Shown: positions 34,478 to 46,400 of the stretch, in pieces
Layout of the letters: each line of letters opens with the position of its first letter
Position numbering within the stretch: position 1 is the stretch's first letter
NCBI RefSeq assembly: GCF_037975245.1
Contig: NC_092568.1
Location: 9,699,501-9,763,500 of the forward strand
DNA: 64,000 bases
Direction: 5' to 3'
Source of the DNA: Apostichopus japonicus
Lineage: Eukaryota > Echinodermata > Holothuroidea > Aspidochirotida > Stichopodidae
Notes under the pieces: generated by a model
Databases searched by the model: none
What the model saw: only the letters and a program-made list of their open reading frames with translations
Told to the model about the DNA's origin: nothing
Program-made: the position numbers and the translations under genes

Positions 34478-37400
34478 GTCAGTTTTTAGAAATCTTTGTT
34501 TCTTTTGTACGCCTGAAATCTGTTGGCTCATTGTTTTGAATTTAATGGTATGCCGAACTAGAAAATTTTTTTTTTCAAAAGCAAAATGTATGTAGATATA
34601 TGTACAAGAAACCTATTTTTTATGTATAGGACAACTAGGTCACTTCAGTTCAAAGCCTGTAAACGTATTAGAATTTCTTATTTGACATGTAGACGCATGT
34701 GAGTGGGTTCAAAGAACCTTATTGGTTTTTGTATTCGTCAAATGTCATTTGAGGTCAATAAAGGTGAAGTCTAAAAACCTTGTAAACAAAATAACTTGGA
34801 TGGATACCGATATTATGCTATTGTACTGTTTGTCGTTAGACTGGGCCTCGTAGTGGAGTGCACTGAACACTGAGTTTTCCTACTTTATTTTCTTTTAAAT
34901 TAAATCTTAAATAAGTTGCTGCAAAAGAAAAACATAGATGAGATAGTCATCGTCATAAAGGGGCAAATACAATTGTAGGCTAGGGTAGTGTCCATACGGT
35001 TCATGCTAGTGTTTGATAACTAGTACAGTTAATGCTGTGTAGCGGTTCTGCGAAATTTTCGGTATACCGGGTAATACCAGGTATTTGTCAGCGGGTATAT
35101 CGGTATCTGTTTTTGCTTTATACTGACACACCCTAGTATGCATTGTTACTGATAATATGAGATCATTCTTATATATACTGCAATATTTGGTACAGTTCAA
35201 GTTTTGCAAATTTAGTACTCAAAGAATGATGAAAAGTGGGGGAGGAGTTTGGAGAGAGGGGGGAGGGGGGGGGTTGGTTGGTGGGAAGGTACAGAGGGGA
35301 AGAAGTTAGTTCAACTGTTTGTTTGTGCAACTACTTGTACGTACAAATTGCAAACATGGCAAGGAGACAGGTAAGCATTCATCGAAAAATCATCCTAGCT
35401 ACAGTATGCAGTTTTCGGAAACATGTGGTATTAACTTACAGCACTACTGTACTGTACAAGTTCAGCTTACTAAACTTATCTGTCTAGGCAAAATGTCTAT
35501 TATTGACAAACTGACCAATTGAACATGGGGCAAATTGATGTCCAGAGCAATCCATCCACGCTGGAAGTCAATCCATCCACTGCAAAAGAATCATGTCATG
35601 AAAGTTAATACATGTTTAATATTCATCGATACTGTACTTAGTTAATCTATTCCAATTGTACACTTTCATCATTAAATTATGTCTTCATGATAAAGCTTGA
35701 CTGCTTAATTACTGTATTGGGGTCATTGAAGGCACACACTATATTTCTACAATCATGGTATTGTTTTAGTAACAAGTTCAGACGTCCATTGCTACTTTAC
35801 CTAGACTATGAGCCTAGATATTAGACCTTTCTCCAATTAGACTGACCTCATGACTAACAATCTCAGACTGCCATAGTATACTGAATACCGTACGTAAATA
35901 TTGATATAAAACAGCCATCTGACAGAGGAAAGAACAGTAAGACATTGGGACTCTGAGGGAGTATTACGCACTGTACAGTAAGATTAATGTATAATGCAGA
36001 TATAGTCAGTTGGGGTAAAAAAAAACAAGGGGGTAGTTGGGGTAAAAAAAAACAACCCCTTTTTATAGAAGGGGAATATTTAGCCAAAGTTCCAATTTAT
36101 TTTGGGTGATAGTCCTACATGTCTAGTTTATTATTATATAATTTCTGGAACTCTATGTCACTTCGCTGCCAATCACCGCTTCATCGAATCAAGCGAATGC
36201 TAAAATAGCGAAATTTGAAGTTTGTACCACATATCCGAAACTTTCTCCTGCATACCCAGCTTATATGATGTGGAGATTATTCCAGCAGTTACAGCATAGC
36301 AGTTAGTGATATTACACTCCCCCATGGTAGAATTACTCCAACTTCATTCACACTTCATGGGGGGCCCTTGTTTTTTTTTACCCCAAAAAAATTATGCAAA
36401 TGGGGTAAAAAAAACAAGTACTTTCCGGCTCCAATGTACTCCCTATTTTGCCCGAATGGATACATTTTTCCATAATGTTGATTTTAGAGGTTAGGCAAAT
36501 AGTTTTCATGTCTGTCATGTGTCAAAAATGTTAAATAATTGGGCAGAAGTAACTGAAATTGGCTCAACTCTAATGTTTCTACTATATGACACCACATTTG
36601 TGTAGCATCATATACACACTGTACAGTATGAATATGGCTGAGCATGACATATGACACGAGCCATCCATAATTACGAATTAAGACAATTTCACAATTTTTT
36701 CCCTTTTTCATGTAAAGGTAGTAGCTCATACTTAGATGTAATTATATGCAAACATGATTTTAAGATACATTCATGAAGAAAATAGCTATTTTCTAGCGTT
36801 GTTTTTTTTTACCCCGGCATTGTTTTTTTTTACCCCGAATTAAGCAAATTTTGGGGGTAAAAAACAACAACATTTTTCGCAGAAAACGACACTTTCCATT
36901 TACAAAAAAGTTATTTTTATTAGATTTTCTCTAAAAGAATCCCACTCCACACACTTGAACATTGGAACCGAAACAATACCTCTTACTCATCAATTTTTAG
37001 AGCAAACTTTAGGTAAATTGTTTTTTTTTACCCCACTTGCATGTATCGTACTGTAGATCTTCAGTATTGATTGGAGAAAATTCTTGAGTATCATTTCATA
37101 ATTATCATCGGAACAAATATACAGCAAAAAATAAAAATAAATAAATACAATTGTCTAGTAAATCAACAAATTTCATTTTGAAACAGAAAACAGTAAATGT
37201 CTCCTCATGTCCTTGTTCTACTAGAGCTTCCTAACCGCACTTCATTTTCTGTTTGCTTGCATAAAGTGCAGAAGTACACAGTAGTATACTCAAATGTCCA
37301 CTGTACATTCTTTCCTACCCATACAAACACATACAGTAGCCACTCTATTTCACCATTTCATTAATTCCAATGCACTAAGTCTTTGACTGCACTACACTGT

Positions 37401-40400
37401 GTATAAAGTAATGTCCAAATCTCTAGCTGTCATTCCTCATTACTGATTCCATTGATCCCCTCAAAAATCCAATTTCAGCTAGTCTCACATGCCATGTCAT
37501 TCCCTGACATATTCCACTACAAAATTTGAAATTGCAATTTTGAAGCTTGCTGTGAAACGTTTGTTAAACACTAGAACGTTTTATGAAAAGAAAATTTTGT
37601 CTTGCACAAGCTGTAGCTTGGTGATAATTTTATGAAATGTTTTTTTTTTCAAAGGTGACTCCAATAGTCCACAACATTGTGAATTGTGATTATATATCAA
37701 TCTGAAAATGCTTTTCTACTAAGTTAAAGAAAAGTATGCATTTGTGAAAGATGGATAACTCACTGGAAAAGAAAAGCCAAGGAAAAAAATGTAAAGGGTA
37801 AAAAAACAAAACAGAAATGTTGTGATCTTAAAGATATTCCCCTTGGCTGCTGACAGCTTACTTAAATTACTCTTTATTGTTTAACTGTTATCTCGAAAAA
37901 AGAAGACAGAATTGTCTGCTCCATTAATGTTACACCATGACACATTTTTTTTTCACTTCGGTTTCAAGTTTCTGTAATATCTGCTCCCTTGTTTAATACC
38001 TAATCATGAATTCATGATGTGTGACTATGAGGCCATCTGTCCTTGGGGTTCATTGAGAAACACTCCGTTCTGTACGGTGAATTCGTGGAACAGGCCTTTG
38101 CATTTTCAGTGATTTCACTTTAGACTCGACGACGACGACGACGTTAGTATATGGACATTGTGCTGTAATCGACCGTCGCAGTTAACAACAAAACATGTAC
38201 CTCGGCAAGCTAAATATTCAACAATGATCAGTGCTGGTTATGTGAAAGTGGACCAATGAACAGCCAGTGTCAGGTTTGAAATATATTTAGTAAAAACTTA
38301 CGGATTTGTTTTTTCTGTAATATATTTTCTGATTTTTACTGACTTAGGACTGTAACACTTAGGTTCCATTCATATTCATGGTGGTTTTAGGAAGCATACT
38401 GCAGAACAAGTTGCCAACAGGTAAAAAGGAATTGGATTGTTAATTAAGCTATGATATACAGTAGTACTTAGTAGTATACATTAGTACTGCAGATGTGTTA
38501 TTCATGACAGACTATGTACAGTAGCTTACATGTGTAGTTACAGTAGTTAGGTATGATCATCATGCCCACCCAGTAAAGGATTACTGATATTGTGGGTTAA
38601 AACAGCTCAGTATTGGTTGTGTATAAATTTAGCTTCATTGAGAAAGGAAAATTTAGTTTCAGAGCTTGGGATTGGAGATACAGCAATGTTGTACTTCACA
38701 GCTTTCATAATTTCTTATATGGTGATGTTGTAAATCACATAAAGTATACATGTTACTGTAAGTGTTGTACATACTCAGTCAAGAACACATGCATGCCTGC
38801 AGGTTATTAGTACTACTGTAATGGTTAGTGCATGCTCATTCCTGATGATCTGCTGTTTGTGCATGTAATGAAAACCATTTTTTTTGTGAGTTGATATTGA
38901 AAAAAAACACATTGCTATTTGATGAAATCCCACAAAAATGTATTTTATTATCTTAAATCTGTGTCATTTTCAAAATTTTATTACAACATACCAAAATTTC
39001 AAGTGTAGCTTGTTGCGTATGATTAATAAAGTACATATTTTGTACTGTATGTACCTTAGTATCTGGGCGAAGAAATGTTGACAGCCGAATGGAATCCTTA
39101 TTTAAATACTTTCTCATTAACCTTTTCTCTATTCTTAGAGGTTGTTAGAAAGTTGATCTGCTTCAAATTCAATGTCATTCTAGAATTGCTCCATATTCTT
39201 GGTACAAAGTTTGCTGACCAAATGCAAGAAAGTATTTTGTAGTTATGTGCCGATATATGTTTAATTTCCTTTTACCTGTTCCCAGTCAACTTGAATGCAC
39301 ACCTACTGTACGTTAATACTAGTGTTTGCACGGGTTATCCGGGTACCCGGGTACCCGCCCGACGTAATACTACCCGGTTCCTAATTTATTACCCGAATCC
39401 TACGCAAAGTGTGATTTAATACTTTTTTTTTTTTTTTGCAAATCTACGGTTAGGCAGATTTCCAATTGACTTAGTGTGGTGTTAAGCTAAAATATGTGGT
39501 CGAAGATAACAGCAATAACGAAGGTAACCCGCCCGACGCGATATATATATATATTTTATGGTCTGATCCAATAGACATGTAGAGCAAGCATAAGCAGCGG
39601 CGGCTTTGCGATGTTAACAACATTACTACTAATTAGTAGTAATGTTAATTATATTAAGTAATTAACAAGTTTATGACAGAAAAAAAAGCAAATAGAAATT
39701 ATTGAGGAAGGTTTTATACCTAACCTTACACATACGTTTTTGAACATGAAAACATTGTCAGTAGAGAATATAATTCATTTATTATAGCATTTAATATGTA
39801 ATTTCTTGAAAATCGTGATACACGAGGGTTAACAATTTTTTTCCCGGGTACCCGGATACCCGACGGGTAACCGCTCTCGGGTACCCGGTTCCCGATTTTT
39901 GGACCTGTGTAAACACTAGTTAATACCTGTCAAAAATTACTAACATTTCACCACTGCCCTCTCTCTGATCTACTTGGTGAATCAAGGTGTAATTGGCTAA
40001 GAATCTACCATTAATGAGTTACACCCAGACTGGGTGTAACTCATTAATGGTGACCCAGTACCATTTCGTGGATTTTACATGCTGAAATATCGATTTGATT
40101 TTTCCTTCTGAGGATCTCAGCTTATAGATGACCCAAAGTTTACAATTCACATATATATCAAACACTGATCTATGGGTCCTTTGAAGTTAAAAAAAATCAT
40201 ACATTGGTCATCATTGCAATTTTATACAGTTTGTGTTTAATGTTAATTACATGCGATGTACAGTACGTTATAAAATGTTTAAATATGTTGGCGGCCCAGT
40301 TACTTTCTCTTCAGAAATTTGACTTTGTGGAAAATTACCATTTGCTATTTTGAGTACTGTATAGTTGATGGTACAGTTGTGTAGAAGTGATACAAAGATA

Positions 40401-43400
40401 TCGCAAACAGTGTTGTATTAACACAAATAGAAAATCTAATAGTACCAGGGCAAATTTCTAAGTTCTCTGCAATCTCTTGACATTGTCAAAAAATGTAGCA
40501 AGATAACCCCAAAAATGACCAGTATTTATGTATAGTACATATGAAATATATGATACTGTATGATACAGTATCATATGATTAGTTTATTTGTAGAAATGAA
40601 CACCAGCTTTGGGCCAGTAAGACTCTGGATTGGTCCTTCTATTTGACCTACCACTATCGTTGTTTCATTTCAGTATCCCAAAGTGATGGTGGATAACACC
40701 AATTTATGTTTCTTACCTATTTGGCAGTATTTAGTTAAAATGTAATCTGGATTTGATTAAAACAACTAATCATCCGCCAAAGCTGGAAAAAGCCAAAAAT
40801 TTGGTTCTCGGACAACTGGACGATCGTAAAGAAATTGCCCTTTCAGTACACATGTTATGTTGAGTACACTTCAACTATGGTGACTGGGTAAACCTAACTT
40901 TGCATATAACCATAACTTCTCATGCTGTGTTACTGCACAGTGGGCAATAAAAGCTGTAGTGAATATGTTCGAAAGTTCTGTTTTGGTCTTATTGAATCAA
41001 TGTTTTAGCCTACAAATTATCAACCAAGGCAGTCAAAATTGCTAACTTGTGCATGACAGTTTAACCACGTTGAGGACTCAAGTTTGTATTTTGTAGGAAC
41101 TCTTAAGCCTATTTTCTGATATATCATACAGTAAACATATACAGTAAGCCAATGCATTGGAAGCACATTGCTTACGGTTTCGCTGTAAGACATTTAAGCT
41201 ACTCATTACAACCCACTCATTTTGTATAGTGCCGTAACTCTCACCCTCTCATCATGTATTATTATTATTATTCCTAAATCACCCAATTCTAGGTACTACA
41301 GTTAAAGCTGTAACAGTCTTATCTGCTAGATCCATTTTCTCATTCTAGGCAAGTCTATTTCATCCCGTAATCTGGATTACAACACATAATTCGTTTCATT
41401 ATGCATTCTCCTCGGTGCACTCCTGCTGTGTTCAGTCTTCTGTGCTGTTGAAACAACTCAAGTGGCAATCTTTCTACTCGAAAATTCTTGCTAAATGTCA
41501 CTACAGTAGGTTGTTCCAGCAAAGTGCAATATTTCGAGTATAGTTTATTGCATGGGAGTGGTTTATTACAGTATACAAATAATGAATGGTTCCCATTCGT
41601 GCAATAGTGCAAATATTTCATTCGTTGAAAGATGGAATGTTCCATTCAACGAGGCGCAGCCGAGTTGAATGGAACAAATAACATCTTTCAACGAATGAAA
41701 TATTTGCACTATTGCACGAATGGAAACCATTCATTATTTGTTTTATACAACATATTATATTAAGATGGGTAAAATGCACTCATGCAACAGATTGTTTTGA
41801 ACAGACAGGTTTCTCTGCTCTCTTACCATTGAAAAAAAGTGCTACCAAAAAAGTATAACCCATGGTTCTATTTCATAGAGTGGAAAAGAGTGGATTTTGC
41901 ATGCAATCAACGAGCAACTGACCAATCAAATGACCAGAATACAATTCCTCCCTTATCCCACTGGATGAATGAAAATTCAGTATCAGTACTGACAGATTGA
42001 CGTAAACAAGGACCAAATTTGGAACTTGGTTTTAGTAATCTAGTATTTTCAGTGTTTGTTAGATACCTGGAAGCGAAAGCAAATTATGTAGACCTGGGTT
42101 GTATCTGTGTCATGTGTTATTAAGATCATCAGGGTGAAAGCGTGTGATATCATGCATGTTCAAGGCCAAATGACAAAAGAAATGACAAATTTCACCTCCG
42201 TGTTTGCTGTTGTGGAAAGACTGTGGATGAAGTGAACTATGTGATTAAATGTTTTCCAACGTTTTTGTTACTTTTTCTGAACGATGTGGCTGTTTGATCC
42301 ACAGTAAGATTACTCTCATCTCTGTCTTTGGTTATTCCTTCAAGTCTGATTATGCATGAGTGCCCATTTCAAGCTCTCGTTTGAGTTGGGTACAGGCTCT
42401 CTCTTGTTGGTACAAGTTCTTCAAGTTGGTAGTACCTACAGTATATTCCAGTAATCCTGATGGTCAATTAACATCAGAGGTTGTTAATATGAATTCTCTA
42501 AGAGTGCCACCTTACATCTATTGGTTGGAGTATATTTGAGCAAAAACAATAAAAATCTGACTCTGTATACTGTACCTTGATTAATGTGCAGGGTAGGCTG
42601 GTAGGGTCATGAAACCTAGTTGGCCCCAGGGAGCCCTCATTAAGCAAAACATTGTGTTTCATTTTTTTTTTTTGTGTGAGTGTAACCTATGGCTGGACTT
42701 CATGAGTGGGTCCCCCTATTGATAGCAATTGGCCTAAATCATAAAATTAGGGTACTACTGTCTAGAGCAGTGTTGTACATACTGTAATGAGTACAAATTA
42801 CAGATAATGAGCCATATAGGTAATGTACAATGACTTGAGACAATGGCTCGATTTGAGTCAGGGAAATCAACGATCTTGACTTGACTCGTCTTAAAATCAA
42901 GTCAAAAATGACTCGTTACAACTCTGCATATGTACAGTTATTACTGAGATAGTAGTCCTTTCAAATAATGGATTGAACGAAATAAGGGATGCATCGGATT
43001 GGGCATTTCAAGTCTGGCTGGATACTGGATTTGCCAGATTAACATGATGGAATCTTTAGAATGAAGAGGGGGAGGGGGGAGGGTTTGGTGGTATGGATAG
43101 AAAAGTCTTTATACCATTTGCCTCTTATTTAAATGTTATTCAGTGGGTGATGATGTTTTACAAAGAGATCATCCTTTGATTGAGTTGACTGCACTGTAGC
43201 GAATATACCCGATTGGAAAATTCTTCCAATCCGGTCAGATTCTGACAGGATTTGAAATTGCATGAACATCAAATCGTTCTGAGGGGACACATTCTCGTAT
43301 AATAGACTGTTAGGTTATGAAAATTTCACATATTGTATAAAAATATAATGTGCACATGCTCCCTTCAATTGTGTCGTACAGTTAAGTACTATATATAGAG

Positions 43401-46400
43401 TATGCATGCTTTGAGCTGCCTATTTAGGCTGCCCTGATCTACTGTAGGTATTGATTTGTAGGTGTTAACATGAGTGAGCAAATGGCATACATAATCGGAC
43501 TTTAGGACAGATTTTGAAATTCGTTGTCACAGGAAAAGAATTATGCATGCAGTATGCAAGGCAGTGAAGGAAAATAAATGGAAAATGAGAGTCAATTTTA
43601 TACAGAATCTTTGCTGTTTCTTTTCTGCTAAAAGACATTATGGTCATTCCATAACTTAGATCTGCTGCTCGGCGCTCGCTGTATTTTTGGTTTCTCCGTC
43701 ATGCAGTACTGTGAATCAATAAAAAAGTATTCTCAGAGAACTGTATGAATCATTGCGCATTTCTGCTAGTTGATCCTCAAGTAAAGTAGGGAAATTTTTC
43801 TTTTTTTCTAGGACAGTAGGTTCTTTATTTTAGAGTGGCTTAGTTCCCCCTCCCACCCCACCTTAAAGTATTTTGAATAAAATGTTAAACTGTGCATACT
43901 GTTCTGTGTGTTACAAGGATACCGGGAATGTCATTAAAGTTTGTTCTATTTAAGATATGTATGGAATATACATCATCCTTAAATTACACAGTGCCAGTTG
44001 CACTGGGTTTCTGCAGATACTGTACTGTACTATAGTTCTATAAATGTGTAACTGCAGCCTATTTTGTTTAAATTTTATGAGAGGGCAGGAGGTGAATGAA
44101 CCGTTTAACAATGAAGGAGGTGTTGCCCTGGGGGTCATTGAAGCCTCTCCTACTGTATGCTAGGTTTGGGTTTTCCCCAGAAAAGGTTGGTTCCTTCTGA
44201 GGCATATTTAGACTATTACTGTATAAGTTACAGTAGGTTTATGTAAGTACTGGAGGCCTAAGTGCAAGGTATTACTAATACATATTTTGTGTGAGGTTGA
44301 AAAAGGTAGGGGAGGGTGGGGAGGGACACCCATAGTAGTGGTACAATTCACCCCCCCCCCCCCCGGCTGAATGCAAACATCTCCAACTGAACCATTCTAC
44401 CTGACTGATGACCCTTTGTGCACGCCACTGCATGCTATATCACAGGTTCCACACTCGTGCGTCTCCACTCAGCTTTTGATTGTAATACTGTATGTTAACA
44501 GTTTATATACACTTTCATATGACAGAGACGAATGACGAAAAGTGGAGATTAAACAGATTTACGACCCTCAATACTTTTACTTTTTGTTTAAAAAAAAATC
44601 AAAAAGCGGAAAAAAAGAAAAGGGAGGCAGCTGTCAAAAAGAATTAGGTAGGGACATGAAACGTGTATAGATAGTAGTGTTATTTGCTTTTATGGTGGCT
44701 TACTTAAAAGCAAAGGAATGGGAAATCTGATGAACATAAAATTCACTGACTAAATATCAGTACTTAATTAGGATGACATTTCAACATGTAGCCAATTATA
44801 AAAAGAATAGTTCTGAGGTTTTTACAAACAGATGAACCGAAAGATATAAAGCAACACTTTATCACAGTCATCTGATTTACACATTGAGAGAAAATGACAT
44901 TTGAAAGATACCACAAGCCCCCTTAAATTAAAAAGTGCAAACCTGGCTGTAATGTGACTCATCCACTTTGTCCAGACTATAAGTTCAAGAATAGTCAACA
45001 GACTGCACATGATCTCTACATTACCATTATGACACTTGACTTCCTGGTATTGCAAGGTACATTAGACGACTTCTAGCCAGTTGGCAGGACGGTTTGTGCA
45101 CTTATTTACTTTGCATTTCTGTAGTGAAGTAGATCGTTGGGAACCCAGAGAGATAGTTTTCAAAACATGAAATAGATGAAAAAGGGCATCATATATTGGG
45201 CAGGTCCAAGCTATTTGCACTGTGACGTACGGGACATTTCAGAGACTTAAATGTGTCTAAAAGTTATAAAAAATCTATTTTCCAGAACCTTTTTCAGGTT
45301 TTCATATTTGTTATTGCTGCTACTTTATTACAAACTTATGAAGATTTCCTACACTTGCTTTAATTAGGTCCCATCTTAATAAATGTACAGTGTGACGTAC
45401 GGGACCAGAGAATTTTGTGTTTTTTTTGCTAAAGAGCAAAGTTGAAATCGCTCTGAAATTAGGAGGGCAGTGATCAAGCTGTTATAACTAGTGAATAGCC
45501 TAACCTTCCAAGGGCTAAGCTGTAACATATTAGAAAAAAATATGAAGCCATTCCAGTTCAGTGATTACACAAATGAAAATTGTCCTGTGACGTACGGGAC
45601 ATGTGACGTACGGGACATGTGACGTACGGGACAATTTGTCCAAATAAAAATTGACTATGAAAACTCATATTTTTATTTCTGAATATACCATAACAAGCTG
45701 ATTTCTACATAAAAACATTAATTTGGATATGTCAGAACAATGTCATTTGTAATTTCATGCCATATTTCCTTCTTTCGGGGATCGAAAAGAGCAGTGACTG
45801 TACTTGTGAGATCATTCCACTACATAAAACATGGAATGCGTAAAGTATAAATCTACTCTACACATTCATCAAATACTCATAACATCAATTTTAGCTTTGT
45901 TAGACCACAAATGATCCAAGATGCAAGTTTTGGTGCAAAACTGTCTCGGTATATACTGTACAACACTGTATCATACTCCCCACTATTGACCCTCAAGTTG
46001 AAATATGATCCATCCCATTCAAAACATACCAAAATGTCCACAGTATAACATCCACATAATGTCCATCTATGAAACTAGTACAACAAAGAAAACTCTATAG
46101 ACCTAATAATGGTTACCAGACCAAATACTCATTACATCAATTCTAGCTTTGTTAGACCACAAATGATTCAAGATGCAAAGTTTTGATGCAAAACTGTTTC
46201 GGTATATATACTGTACAACACTGTATCATACTCCCCACTATTGACCCTCAAGTTGAAATATGATCCATCATATTCTACCAAAATGTCCACAGTAACGTCC
46301 ACATAATGTCCATCTATGAAACTAGTACAACAAAGAAAACTCTATAGACCTGATACTGGTTACCAGACCAAATAGTCATAACATCAATTCTAGCTTTGTT

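Noticed and set aside
44340-44430. hAT-like element ending at 44430
   Set aside because: Only one terminus (gtgcacgccactg) was found; no left end or duplication could be paired.
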